This document shows, in pieces, positions 52,442-63,892 of a stretch of 64,000 nt of DNA. The stretch is from Sanguinoderma infundibulare (lineage: Eukaryota; Basidiomycota; Agaricomycetes; Polyporales; Polyporaceae): positions 2,852,001-2,916,000 of the forward strand of contig JAVLRN010000007.1 in assembly GCA_032821775.1 (NCBI GenBank), in the 5' to 3' direction. The first letter of the stretch is position 1; each line of letters starts with the position of its first letter. Under the pieces are notes generated by a model. That model was not told the origin of the DNA, did not search any database, and was given only the letters and a program-made list of their open reading frames with translations. The translations under genes were made by a program, and so were the position numbers.

Positions 52442-55400
52442 GCTGCGTGTCCCACGGTCCAGGACTGGTTCCGACCTTTCTATCTTTCTTATGTTTTTGC
52501 ACCCCGGCGGACCTCGTTTTTGGAGTTGCACAGTTAGTCGCAGCCGTCACCGGCGATTGATAGAGAGAGGGGAAGTTCTTCAAAACCGTCTTGAGCGTTT
52601 TCTTTTCCTGTCCCGATTCGTCCCGCCTCTTGTATGGCTCGTTTTGTCGCGCGCATGTCGTCTCTCGTCTGCTGTCATCGTCATCGTCATTGTCGTCTGT
52701 TTGGATCAGTCATCGGAAGAACAACTCGTCTTGTAGTACTACTTACTATCCATCACCTCTACCCTTTCCCCCATTTCCCCATCGTCTTTCCCCCCTCCTA
52801 TATTACTAGAGCACGGCTGTACAGTATGGTATGTCTGGCATCACGTTGCACGGACTGTACTTGTCATGCGCAGGTGGCGGCGCTTGGAAGAGTAAAACAA
52901 AAGATTATGGAATGTATCGTACGCACACTGTCCGCGCGTCGTTTTGCGCAACCGTGACTGCGTACTTTGAACAGTGCGCAGCCAGTTAGTCCGACTCGCA
53001 GCTCCCGTGATCGATATCGTATAACTGGTTGCACCCACTTAAGGCTTGCCCTGAAGACCGGCGTCGTCACGTAACTGACCGTATGATCTATCACGGAGCT
53101 CTCGGATATTCATATCCAACAAGCAATGGGCGTGACAGATTGTCAAGCCCAAGTGCAAGTTGGAGTAGACCTACTAAGGCATGACAGACGTACGCGTCTT
53201 GCTGTCGAGTACGTTGAGTGCCCGTCGGATCCCCACTCTCGGCGCTTAGGACGTCACGCAGCTTGACCTCGGCCGACCACATCCCTCGCATTCACCCGTT
53301 CTGGTCTGCTTCCGACTCCACGATTCGTGCAGAGATAGCTTGCTGCGTACTACAATAGCATCTTGTGGAAAGGGGTATTGGGTGAGCGCGCTACTCCGTC
53401 TGTATCATATATACACCCCACGCCCGCTCACGTTTATGCACCAGCCCATATTCGTGCCCCTACAGACCCGCACGGTACATCCATGCCTTCCCGTGTATGC
53501 TCTCTACCTCTATATGTACACTGTATACTATACCATGACCCACCCCAATGTGTTTTTGCTTTCGGACCTGGAACTCGTATGATAGCCCTCGACTTGGTGT
53601 CGATGCCACCAATCGATCCAAGGGGAGATCCTGGAAAGCGAGTGGATCTGTGTGTGGATTAATACTGATGTATGATGATATTTGATAGAAGCCGCGTTGA
53701 GGGTAATCCAGCAAGGTTCTTAGGGGGAAACGTCAACTCCAGGTGAGCAACAAGCCTTGGAGTTGGGCCATTTTCTTACTAATTGCTGCGCAGAGGACTT
53801 CAGAGTGACGTATGCAGTCTGCTAGATACTTAAGTTCTCGATCACGAAGTCGGCCAATGCAGTTGACACCAAGTGTCAACGTACATATCATCTACTTCGC
53901 GGGGACCTCTCGACGAGGAGCCGATCGGTGCGTAAAAGCAGGTGAGCGTCTCGGTTTTGGTTGTTCGACGCTCACGCCCATCCTATCTGCATCCTAGGCT
54001 ATGCATAGATGCCACATTTATCTGCAAGTTTGGGGCCGTGCCGAGCGCCGCGTCTAGGCGACGTGCAGAAAGAAGCTGCGCTGGCTGACGGACGAGTACG
54101 AGCGTCGTATCGGTATTCCGTTCCAGGGCGTGGAAGTCATCGCTGACGGAATGCTAGGCTCGGCAAACGATCATCTGCGAGGCCACACTCGGTGTTCTCG
54201 GCGGGCTGACCATTGAATCGCCCTTCGGAACCGCAGGCCACGGAATCAGATGTACAACGTTCGTCTTCTTCCGCCTATGTTTGCCTCCTGACGTCCGAGG
54301 AACCGAAGTAGAACCACGACACCTTCCTCATAAAGTGATATGGAGCGTCTATCACATCGTCGGCAACCCAGCCACTGTGAAGAGATGTCCGGCATCTCAC
54401 ACTTCGCAAGCCTCGTAGCCGGCCGCCTGCCAAATCGGAACCGGAGGTTGGGTGGTTAGCCACCATCGCGAAGGGTATAAAGAACCACCCCCGGAGCGCC
54501 ATCTCCTCATCCACAACCATCATCTACCAGTGCCACTGCCCACTACCAGCGCTCACCAGCGATGATCTTCATCATGTTCTCTCGCTCATCTGCATCTACA
54601 AAACAACAAAACCCAGATCTCCTTCCTTTCCTGCCTGCTTGCAAGAAGACTCATCAGCGTTTCCTTATCATGCCTCGGTTCTTGTTCCACCCTACCCGGC
54701 CTCCCGACCCGACGTCTCCCGGTCGGGGACGGCGTGTTGGACATCCGTCCACACGCCGCGTCCCTGGCCCCCGCGTTCGACCTCGCTTTCCTTTTGTATA
54801 ACGACCTGCTGCCGAGCCCCCAATGTCTGGTCAGCCCCCCTCGACCGATACGGACGACGCCTACTGTCGCTTCGCCATCTCGCCCTCTCGCCCTCTCGCC
54901 CTCTCGCCCTCTCGCCTCTCTCCTAGATCACCAAGCGTTAGGCTTATGCCGTGTACCACACGGTGGCGATCGCGGAGGAACACTTGGTGAGTCGCCTACT
55001 CAACTCCCACCTCCCTACTTTGGCTAACCCCGTCAATTGCGGTGCAGAAGGCCGAGTTGGCGCGTACGACTACCGCTCCTGCCCCAGTGGGCGGTTGAAG
55101 CGGGGTCATGTCCACAGCACCCTCGAGCACGGATGCCTTTCCGTCATGCGCCGCATACGGTGCACTCGGCAAGTAGCTCTCGCACGTTGTCTTGCGTTCG
55201 CATCTCATGCCTACACTGGATCAACAGAGTGCCGCTGGACAAGCGCGACAGGCGTTCGCCAGCCCCCGCGGGACTGGCGCAGGTCTCGTCCACGGTTGCG
55301 CGCGCGTCTCTCCCACCCCTGCCTTCGGCCGGGGTCGTGGGGTGGAACTAGAGGGATGCACCAGGCGGACCTGACGGGCTTTGGATGAGGCTTTGGCGCG

Positions 55401-55829
55401 GTCGTTTATGGAGGGTCTGTTGAGGTCGATGTCAGTCGGGAGAAAAGAGAAAACCCCCGGGCGGCGCATGTGCACGATCACCGAGTTCGTTGTGTACACG
55501 CAGTCCGGCACAAAAACACGCAATAATATAAAATTGTCAACTCGGAACATGGAATCGTCTGCTGTGAGCTCGGAGAAGTCGTGTGCAATGTTCGCATATC
55601 TTCGGCATGTTTACCACTAGTATTGCATAACAAGATAGGCGCTCAAATGTGGTGTTCACTCAACGATCATCCAACCACTGTACCTCTTGCCCCTCAAAAG
55701 TATCTGACGGATACTCCAGGCTCCCTAGAAGAATGGACTAGGTGCCCTGGGCTTGACAGGTGCGTTCGCATATACCAAATTTGATCTATGAAAAGTTGTT
55801 TAAGTAAGGAAGGATAACAGATTAAACGA
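52442..55829. other. 3.4-kb gap, degenerate sequence, no recognised gene
   Basis: The left end is the 3' flank of the transcription factor. Scattered short plus-strand open stretches occur, for example around 54065-54180 (KLRWLTDEYERRIGIPFQGV) and 54730-54830 (ASLAPAFDLAFLLYNDLLPS), each broken by stops. They may be remnants of duplicated genes. An 8-bp tandem repeat lies at 54879-54919 and is listed separately. The last part near 55830 leads into the decayed F-box gene. No complete gene is supported. Confidence 0.4.
54879..54919. repeat. Tandem tcgccctc repeat, about five units
   Basis: Five consecutive copies of an 8-base unit, tcgccctc, in a mostly gene-less stretch, with a degenerate unit at each end. 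The repeat is not a codon multiple, so a frame crossing it would shift with unit number. It is likely a slippage-prone minisatellite. Confidence 0.8.
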
Positions 55830-56610
55830 TCGCCGGACACACACCCGCAGACCGCTCCGCGCTCGTCCACTGTGTCAAGGTCCGCCGCCTGGTGTTCGAG
55901 GGATGCGCAGCGCAAGCTGTGCACGTCGACTTTTTCCACCGGATCGTCGTCCCTGGCGCGCTGCGCAGGGTGACACTGTCCATCCCACACTACTTCGCCC
56001 TGGATGCCGCCACGCGCACGTGCGCGTTGTTCAAGGAGTCGGCGGTGAACGTCGTGGACCTGGAGATACGCTGACTGCGGCACATCGCCATCTGGCCGGC
56101 GGACAGGACGCGCCCCGAAGGACGTGAGTATCGGCCGAGGGACATCATACCATATGCTGCGCATCTAACACATCATCGTCGACCTAGACTTGCACGCGAC
56201 CCGGTTGAAGCTAGTCGGCGAGACCATCGGGAGCTGCGGCAAGCTCCAGAGACTGCGCCTGCGCGCCCCAGACACGCAAACCCTGACTGGGGGCCCGAAC
56301 GGGTTCCTTGCGACGTTTGCGCCATTGGAGACGATCTTCAGTTCTGTGCCGCGGACCGTGCGAGAGGTTGCGGTCCAGCTGGGGACCAACTTGAACAGGT
56401 CGGACGAAGTTCAGGTACCTGGCCTCCAGTTCTGGGGCGCTCGACACGATATTCTTGCGCAACGGAAATCGCGACTTGTGTCGGGTGGAGGTTGAGGTGG
56501 TGGTTCTGCGGACAGGAGAGGATTCGTTCAGTGACTTGGAGGCGATGGTTATGTCGGCGCTGCCGAAACTGCCGAGAGCAGCCTTGCCTCGCATCGTGGA
56601 AGTACGCTGA
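55830..56610 (+). pseudogene. Decayed F-box/LRR-like gene
   Basis: Two exon-like parts join in phase but are broken. Part 1 reads RRLVFEGCAAQAVHVDFFHR, VPGALRRVTLSIPHYFALDA and AVNVVDLEIR, then an in-frame TGA at 56072-56074, and continues LRHIAIWPADRTRPEG. An intron with a GTGAGT donor (56118) and a CTAG acceptor (56187) leads to LHATRLKLVGETIGSCGKLQ, RLRLRAPDTQTLTGGPNGF and PRTVREVAVQLGTNLN. Near 56400 the frame changes by one base to continue KFRYLASSSGALDTIFLRNG, then ends LPRIVEVR at 56610. The leucine-rich repeat-like pattern and family ending resemble Agaricomycete F-box proteins, and decay by one nonsense and one frameshift is visible. Confidence in F-box identity is moderate. Confidence 0.6.
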
Positions 56611-57788
56611 TACAATTCGATACACCAGTTTGACACGGAAGAGACATTTTCAATACCAACATGTCGACTATATTTGGGCCGCTACGCGAGTGTCTCGAGC
56701 GGTATTGACGTTTGATGGAGCTCCTGTCCTTGTCATCGTTAGGCGGCCACAGCTGACTCAGTCCGACTCGAAGCCGCATCAGTATTGACCTCCCTCAACA
56801 TTGTTTTAGTTTCAGGGCTTTCATGGACCTCGGAACCTGTGTCATCCATAGCTAGCGGAGTCGTTTCAACGTGTATTCCTTAAACCAAGCAGCATGGCAC
56901 CTGCCAACAAAAACAGTGTTAGACTGGCTTAATAGGGCCCAACTGGGAATTGAACCCAGGACCTCGCGCATCTTCAGAACCCGAAGCGCGAATCATACGA
57001 CTAGACCATTGGGCCTGTTCGTAGGAGATTTCAATCATATCTTGAGGTTGTGCTGCCGCTCATTACTAGAGAATACTTCTGTGAGTAACTCACCCGAGTA
57101 CATGCCGCTCTTTCGGTACCTTTCGGCGTCGAGGTGGTGTCAGGACCTTCAAGAGAAGAGTCATTGCCTGTCTATGCGATGGTCGGACCTGCCTGCATGG
57201 AGCCCGTTGTCGTGCGTGACTTACCTCTTCGGGCGCCTAATTCAGCACTGAGCAACTCGAATTGAGGGACCTAAGCAGCGCGGGAGCTTCCTTTGAGGGA
57301 GCACCTTGCGTACACAGTCCTCCTGAACATGAATTTGATTCAGGCCTTGTCAATGCTGAGTGATAATTGAAAGCATACTCCGTTTGACATAGTAGATATC
57401 GACGTGTTTGCTGCCAAGTACTAGGTTGCGTGCCTGTGGCACGGCATCAACTACCTTCCCAGCGCTTAAGTCGTCGCCATTGCCAGCTCGGCTTGACCTT
57501 GACCCATCACGTCGAACTTAACTGTATACATCCGACCTACGTTTCGCGCAGAGGCGTTGCTACATACCAACGGCAGCATCTTGTAGTAAAATTCGTGAGT
57601 GATTGTGCTGACAGGTTGTCGCGAAGCGTCTCTGCTTATGCCAGGTGCGCGCGGCTCGACTTCTTTTTGTGCAGTGCCGCCATCGCGGTCAAACAAATCA
57701 TTGTCGTACCAATTACACCACTTTTCGAAGGCAAGTGTTATATAATCGTGACTGTATGAGGCGTATTGAACCTTAATCGTGTCCACAG
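56611..57788. other. Intergenic around tRNA-Pro, promoter of the F-box gene
   Basis: Apart from the tRNA at 56936-57015 no gene is recognised. The final few hundred bases before 57789 should contain the promoter of the intact F-box gene; AT content is higher than in the gene. Short frames lack domains. Confidence 0.5.
56936..57015 (-). tRNA. tRNA-Pro (CGG), with a 9-base intron
   Basis: Read on the minus strand, the 80 bases fold into a complete cloverleaf. The acceptor stem is GGCCCAA paired with TTGGGCC (7 bp), the D arm starts TGGTC, the anticodon stem CGCGC pairs with GCGCG, and the T arm is CTGGG-TTCAATT-CCCAG. The anticodon is CGG (plus coordinates 56981-56983), within TTCGGG. A 9-base intron (56971-56979) sits after position 37, where nuclear tRNA introns belong, so it must be removed by the tRNA splicing endonuclease. 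Sequence agrees with fungal tRNA-Pro. The intron is short compared with many fungal tRNA introns (about 10-20), which makes the exact ends uncertain by a base or two. Confidence 0.93.
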
Positions 57789-59260
57789 ATGCAAGCCCTA
57801 GTCCTTAACTTCGACGTGCTCTACTCCATCATGGCGTTTTCCAGCAGGAAAACGCTTTTAACCATGATGCTGACATGTCGCAGCCTGCACCGCGGCGGAA
57901 TCAAACATCTCCTTCGGAGGGACCCCGACCTACGTTCGAAGAAACAGGTCAATACCTTCATCTGCTTCTGTGCCGCGGGTGGACAGGTCGCCGAGGTTGC
58001 CTATCGCATGAGCCATCTTCGAGGCCTCAAACTCGAGCTTGACCACGACTACTACGGTTTAAGGCGGGGGGACAAGAACTTACGCGCCACGGCTCAGGCC
58101 TTATCCCAATTCTTTGCGTCAACTGTCCGCGTCCATGCTCACAACTTCGCAAGTTTGTACATTTCTCGTCCAGATGACCTCTTCGCCGCGGATCCAGACC
58201 TTTCTGAGGCGATGGCGTCCATCACAACCCTCACACGTCTCAACATTGGCGATGCAGCCAATCGTAGCTTTCCATTTCTGGCTGCACTCAAATCGCGTCT
58301 TGTCGAGGTGCATATCGGCATGAACATCGACTTCTGCGACCCACCCTCCAAAGACATCACGGACTTGCTTCGTCACTCCGAATCATCGATGACCACCATG
58401 TCTCTGGACCATACCCTCAACCCCACCGGAGTGGCTTGCTACCCAAACGTCCACACACTTGACGTCCGCCATGTCGACACGCCGACGACGCGACACTACG
58501 TCTCCACCTTCCCAAACCTCCAAGTCCTCAGGGCTGCCGAATGTATGGATAGGTTCTCAGAAAACGACGAGGAATGGTTGGAATATCGAGATATGAACAT
58601 TGCGGCGCAACAAGGTCAAGACGGAGCGTGGCCCTCTTTACGAGCATACCAGGGGTCGATCCTCCTCCTCTACCTGCTCGGCCTTACGTGTCATGTCACA
58701 TACGTCTCTCTCAACATCGCCGACGAGAGCGAGTCCATGGACTTCAAGCAAGTTCGTGCGATCGTGACCGATACGACCCCCGAGTACCTAGAGATCTCCG
58801 TCTCCGAGGTGTCTCATGTCCTCGAGCAGGCCGACGACATCGTCGCCTTGTGCAGAAGCCCGGAATTCGAGATGCTGAAGACGTTCGAGCTAAACCTCTC
58901 TCTTTCTCCTGACGACGGTTGTATGGACGTAGAAGAAATGCTGGTGGGTGCCTTTCTCGGCTTCAAATGCTCTATTCCTCGCGTGGCTGACGCACACGAC
59001 AGGAATGCATCTATTCCGCAGTGTCGTCCTCCTCGCTAACTGGATTTGCTCTGACCATCTCCTGGTGGTTCGGTGGGACGGAGAGTCCTGTCCCCGCTCA
59101 GAGTTTCCTGGAGAGCCTGGATGTTAGCGCGGTCGCAGACCGCTTCCTCGGATCGTGCGAGTCGCTTGAGGCCATAAAGGTTGCCATCGGGGAGAAGAAG
59201 TCCGTCACGAGAGGTCCCACTGGTGTCTTCTTTGACAAGAAGAGCTTACCGGCGGAGTGA
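57789..59260 (+). CDS. F-box-like / LRR protein, intact copy of a local family
   Basis: Two exons give about 470 residues. Start MQALVLNFDVLYSIMAFSSR is followed by KTLLTMMLTCRSLHRGGIKH, which resembles an F-box helix set. Many LRR-like segments follow, such as HLRGLKLELDHDYYGLRRGD, FASLYISRPDDLFAADPDL, SRLVEVHIGMNIDFCDPPS and TFPNLQVLRAAECMDRF. The intron 58944-59002 (59 nt, GTGGGT donor, ACGACAG acceptor) joins ...VEEML to ECIYSAVSSSSLTGFALTIS and the end FLESLDVSAVADRFLGSCES, PTGVFFDKKSLPAE. F-box proteins recruit substrates to SCF ubiquitin ligases with cullin-1. Substrate is unknown. It has a tandem 5'-truncated copy immediately downstream (59428-60722). The initial ATG is well placed against the F-box start. 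Confidence 0.75.
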
Positions 59261-59427
59261 CCTTCCCGTAGGCAGGTGAGTCGTTCGGATTGAATGACTG
59301 TTACCGTACTCTGATCTTTCTTCCAAGTTCGACTCGCATATACCCCACTAGTGCGTCGGGTTCAACCTCACTGTCATGCTGCAGCGCTTTATTTCTTGCC
59401 CTTTTTTCGTCATAGAATTCCAGCGAA

Positions 59428-60722
59428 AAGGTCGACTCCTTTACCTGCTTCTGTGCCGCGGGTGGACAGATCGCCGAAGTTGCCTATCGCGTGAACTATC
59501 TTCGAGGCCTCAAACTCGACCTGGACCGCGATTACAGTGGCTTCGGCGGAGGGTACAACGACTTAGGTGTCACGGCTCAGACCCTAACCCGCTTCTTCGC
59601 AACAACCGTTCGCGTCCATGCTCGCAACTTCGCTAGTTTGTACATTTCTCGCCCCGACGACCTCTTCGCCGCGGATCCAGGCCTTCCTCAGGCCATTGCC
59701 TCCATCACAACCCTCACACACCTCAATCTTGACGACGCAGCCCATCGTATCTTCCCATTCCTGGCCGCACTCAAGTCACACCTTGTCGAGGTGCATATCG
59801 GCATAAACATCGACTTCTGCGACCCACCCGAGGGTGATATCATATACCTGCTTCGTCACTCCGGGTCTTCGATGACCACCATGTCTCTTTATTATACCAT
59901 CAATCCCACCGGAGTGGCTTGCTACTCAAACGTCCACACCCTCAACGTCGGCCGTCTCAAGATGCCCATCACGCGACACTACATCTCCTCTTTCCCCAAC
60001 CTCCAAGTCCTCAGGGCCACCGAGTGTATGGCTAGGTTCTCAGAGAATAAGGAGGAGTGGCTGCAGCACCGTAACGCCCAGCACGGTCAAGACGGGACGT
60101 GGACCTCTTTACGGGCGTATCAGGGATCCATCCTCTTCCTCTACTTGTTCCGCCTTCCGTGCCATGTGACATACGTCTATCTCGACATCGCCGCGGGCGA
60201 GTCCATGGACTTCCAGCAAGTTCGTGCAATCGTGACCGATACAACCCCGGAGCACCTCGAGATCGTTGTCGACGAGGTGTCTCATGTCCTGGGGCAGGCC
60301 GCGGACATCATCGCCTTGGCCAGAGGCCCTGAGTTCCAGTCATTGAAGACGTTCGAGCTACGTCTCTCCCTTTGTCCTGCCGACGACAGCATGGACATGG
60401 AAGCAATGATCGTGAGTGCTTTTCTCAGATTCAAATGCTCCACTTCTCGCGTGACTGACGCATACGACAGGAATGCATTCATTCCGCAGTGTCGTCCTCC
60501 TCGCTGGTTGGCTTTGCTCTAACCGTCTCATGGTGGTTCCATGCGCGCAGTGGGGTGGAGGTATTCCTAGAGAACGTGGACGTCAGCGCTGTCGCAGACC
60601 GCTTCCTCCGATCTTGCGAGTCGCTTCAGGCCGTGAAGGTCGCCATCGGGAAGCCTGAGAAGTCCGTCAAGAGAGGTCCCATTGGCGTCTTCTTTGACAA
60701 GAAGACATTATCACAGGCGTAA
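59428..60722 (+). pseudogene. 5'-truncated tandem copy of the F-box-like gene
   Basis: The same protein as its left neighbour but without the N-terminal 57 or so residues. Homology begins at KVDSFTCFCAAGGQIAEVAY (AAG at 59428), whereas the intact gene has the F-box ahead of this point. An in-frame TAG lies five codons upstream (59413-59415), so no F-box can be read. The rest runs clean: RGLKLDLDRDYSGFGGGYND, PNLQVLRATECMARFSENKE, a matching intron 60412-60470, and ECIHSAVSSSSLVGFALTVS to KKTLSQA at 60722. Its body has no breaks, so an alternative 5' exon or a later start at internal Met residues could still yield protein. I call it a pseudogene because the F-box needed for SCF binding is missing. 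Confidence 0.65.
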
Positions 60723-60730
60723 TCTGTTCG

Positions 60731-61456
60731 CAAGTGACGTGCTGCATGTCCACGTCCACGACGACGAGCTGGACGATAAGGACGTTCGGCAGGTCTGCGC
60801 CGTCCTGGAGGACGTCCGCCCCGTGGGGCAGCTGACGATGACCGTCGAGCACATCGAGCCCTTCCTGGACCAGGCGCAGGACATCATCGCGTTCTGCGGG
60901 CAGCAGCGTGTTCGCCTCCTTGGCGTCCTTGAAGCTCAGGATCCAGCCGTACTTTTGGAATTGGGACGTGGATATGGAAGCGATGGTGGTGCGTGGACTT
61001 TGGGGTAGATTCTCGAACTACGTCCGGGTCTGATGGTTGACTATGTCACTGGCAGGATGGCATCTACAAGGCCGCTGGCCTCGGCTCGCACTCGACGCGC
61101 AGGGTGAGGTCATCGGGCCGCTGGGCCTCTCCCGTGTCAAGGTGTTCCTCGACACCCTCGATATCGACGCCGTCGCAGACAGGCTGCATACCAGCAACCA
61201 GGCTCACCGCGCAGTCAAGGTCACCTTCATGCGGAGCCTGGAGGACATCACTACGGTCCAACCAGGGGATCCTGACCTGCTTAATGTTACCAAACCTGTT
61301 TCGGACGAATTATTTATGAGGGTCTGCAACCTCGACTTTTATAGGTATATCCTATATCCTATTCCTATGCGAACTTGCACTGCTGGCTTCGAGTATACCG
61401 TCCGTCAAGTTAGCTCGCTTCGCCTCAAACCCTCCACAAGCTTTCAATTTGACTGA
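60731..61456 (+). pseudogene. C-terminal fragment of a divergent F-box family copy with frameshifts
   Basis: Starting immediately after the stop of the previous copy, LHVHVHDDELDDKDVRQVCA, EPFLDQAQDIIAFC aligns with the C-terminal half of the intact gene (FKQVRAIVTDTTPEYLEI, LEQADDIVALC). Near 60900 the frame must shift by one base to continue LASLKLRIQPYFWNWDVDME, matching the family's MDMEAM. An intron with GTGCGT donor follows and the last exon again needs a frame change between DGIYKAAG and RVKVFLDTLDIDAVADRLHT. Two frameshifts and the lost N-terminus show decay. Sequence divergence from the two neighbours suggests an older copy. Confidence 0.65.
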
Positions 61457-61580
61457 CGCGCTTCCGGATCCCGTTTTCTTCCATTCTACTACGTCTTGCT
61501 TGACTGTCCTTGATGTCGATGCCAGATACTAGGATAACGTGGGATGCGCGGGACCCTTGGCCGAACGAACACATCCCTAA
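61457..61580. other. Short 3' convergent gap
   Basis: Only about 120 bases separate the decayed F-box fragment from the stop of the SAP-domain gene. No feature is seen. Confidence 0.4.
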
Positions 61581-63892
61581 TCACAGCGAGATCCCTCCAT
61601 GATCGCACCGCAGCACTTCCTGCCACACAGTCGCCACGCCGTCCTCTTCGCACCCGACCTGCATGCCGTTGTCGCGCAAGATGAAGTACTCCCTGTGAGG
61701 CGTCTGCACCACCGCGAGCGCAGGGTGCAAGCTCTTCCCATGTGCAGCGGTGAAGTGGACGCTCTCGACGTGGTGATGTCTGCAACGGCGTGGGCGACAG
61801 GTTCGCGTTACGGGAGGAGGAGAAATGCACGCACTCGGGGAGAAACAGGCCGAGCGTCGCGTTCTTCTGCCTTCCGGCCCCGGCCCCGGCTGCGGCGACG
61901 CGCGCGGGAAGGCCGGCGAACTCTTGCGCCATCTCGTTCGTCGTCAGCCATTGCCCGCTGATGCTATATATTGCAGCGAGTGCAGCCAACGTCTGTTTAC
62001 CGAACCGGGCAGATAGACGGCAACGTTTCAGAGACCCACCCGTTTCCGACCACGCATGCCATCACGTATCGCTCCGCGACCGTCCGTTTCGCGGCGGCTG
62101 ACCCGGGACCTTCTGCGGCGAGCCGCTTCAACCAAAGCCTGCTGATCCCCCGGTCGTAGTCCTCTTGGCACGCCCATCTCAAATGAGAGAGGAGCGTCTC
62201 CTCTCTCGAAGGGCCGTCGATGCGGCGCGCGATGTACGTTGACCAATCAGCGCGGACAGGAACTTGAACCTGAAGCCCACTCGGCTCTCCTCTGCCCGAA
62301 GGCGCGGGCCTACCGATGACTTCGCAGGTAGTGTCGAGGACGTACAGCGTCTCGCGCCTTGCCGGCCGAGCGGGCGTCGCGGGGTACTCGACGGAGACGG
62401 ACCAGACTTCGGCGGAGACGACCTCTTGGACGTCGACGACGACTCCGTGCAGCCAGGAGTCCGGGTTGGTCCTGCTGTCGCGCGGTGATCCGATCGAGAG
62501 CTCGAACCACGCCCGGGTCAGCGCGAACCTACCATAAAGCTCAGTACGTCATAAATACTTCTCGCAACGAGCTCACTAACCTGATAGAAATGCTGAGCTG
62601 CCTCGGGTTGTCGGGGCTGGCCCAGAGACGTGTCGCGATGGGGACCGGGAGACCGAGCTTCCGAAGGAACCTGCAGACGAACGACGTCTCGTATACGCGA
62701 CGTCTCCTGGCGACCTCGATTTCGCGCAGCCGGAGATAGGGCCACATGTTCGTCATCGCCTGGGAGTACTTTGCGAAGACGTCCTGTTGCAGCCGACGGC
62801 CGGCATACTCCTTGGTAAGGATGCACGAGGCAGAGAGGTACACTGTGACATGGGGGGGCGGGTAGTGTTGAGCGAGATGGGGAGATTCGAGTGTTTCCAC
62901 CCACCGGCGTAACGAAAGGCACGAGAAACCAGGACACACGCGGCGCGCTCCTTGTTGGACAGGCCGCTGAGGATGACAGCCCAACGACGCACGCGCTTCC
63001 TTTGAGCGAGGGTGGGAGGCAAGGTGATAGGCCAGAGCTCCGGCATAGTAGAAATGCAATCCTCGAGAGAGGCAAGCTCACTTCCCGAGAAACAAATGAG
63101 AGACACATGGCGGGGTGTTTGGGTGTCCAGTTTCGACCGGGCAGGCGGCGGCGGGGCAGTAGAACCTGTAGAGAGCTTGGACCTGTCGACAACGAGCGGC
63201 TTGAATCTTTTGGAAGGCCCAAGAGTAGATCTAGATGAACTTGTGGTTTTCGGGAGGAAGTGGATGGCCGGGGGTTGAGGGGGCGGCAGGATTCGCGACC
63301 GCTTGGGAGGTGGTGGGGGCATAAACTCCGCGCTCTTCCGGACTCGTATGTTGTCGGAGAGAGATTGAATGTGCGACAGAGAGTCTCGGAGAGGCTCGAC
63401 AGCTACGCAGCCAGAGGTACGCGTCGCAGAAGGCCGTGCGTCTAGACTCTGAGAAGACAGGACCTTGTGAATCGGACGTAGTGACCCAGAACGAGAGCTC
63501 GAGGCTGGCGAATTGGCGGGGGCTTGAGCATGAGTGTCCTCGGATGTCGCACTGGCTATGCTTCGTGTATCGTGTCTGGGGTCGGCGACTGCAGTTGATG
63601 ACGTTGCAACAGCCAGGTAGGAGGCTGCACCGCTCGCTTTCTTCGGAGCGCGAGGCATAGCGGGTGACGCCACAACCTGAGCGGTTTTCGCAGCAGAGGC
63701 GAGCTGCAGAGGAGGATCTCCAGCGACGCATGGTGCAAGTGCCGCGAGTTTCTGAATGAGAGCCTGTTTGCTGAGTTTCGAGTAGCCCGGAATCTTCTTC
63801 TCTTTGCAGAGCGCCTTGAGCTGAGCCACTGTGAGGCCGGTGAGTTCGGATGGTGTGGTATATGCGCCAGATACTCCTGGCTTAGAAGGCAT
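61581..63892 (-). CDS. SAP-domain protein, Agaricomycete-conserved, unknown function
   Basis: Several exons. Start MPSKPGVSGAYTTPSELTGL at 63892 leads directly into the SAP motif LTVAQLKALCKEKKIPGYSK (residues about 20-40), then LSKQALIQKLAAL. SAP helices bind DNA or scaffold-attachment regions. A long Ser/Thr/Pro/Ala-rich linker follows, with KKASGAASYLAVATSST and PPPPKRSRILPPPQPP. The C-terminal part is conserved and begins LICFSGSELASLEDCISTMP, ELWPITLPPTLAQRKRVRRW, AVILSGLSNKERAACVLVSR, AFRYAG, with later exons CILTKEYAGRRLQQDVFAKY, YLRLREIEVARRRRVYETSF, TRAWFELSIGSP, GLQVQVPVRADWSTYIARRI and the end EVLRCDHGGISL at 61581. I recall this architecture only from basidiomycetes. An upstream extension beginning with a TTG codon was rejected. 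The exact exon ends after 62900 are approximate. Confidence 0.75.
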
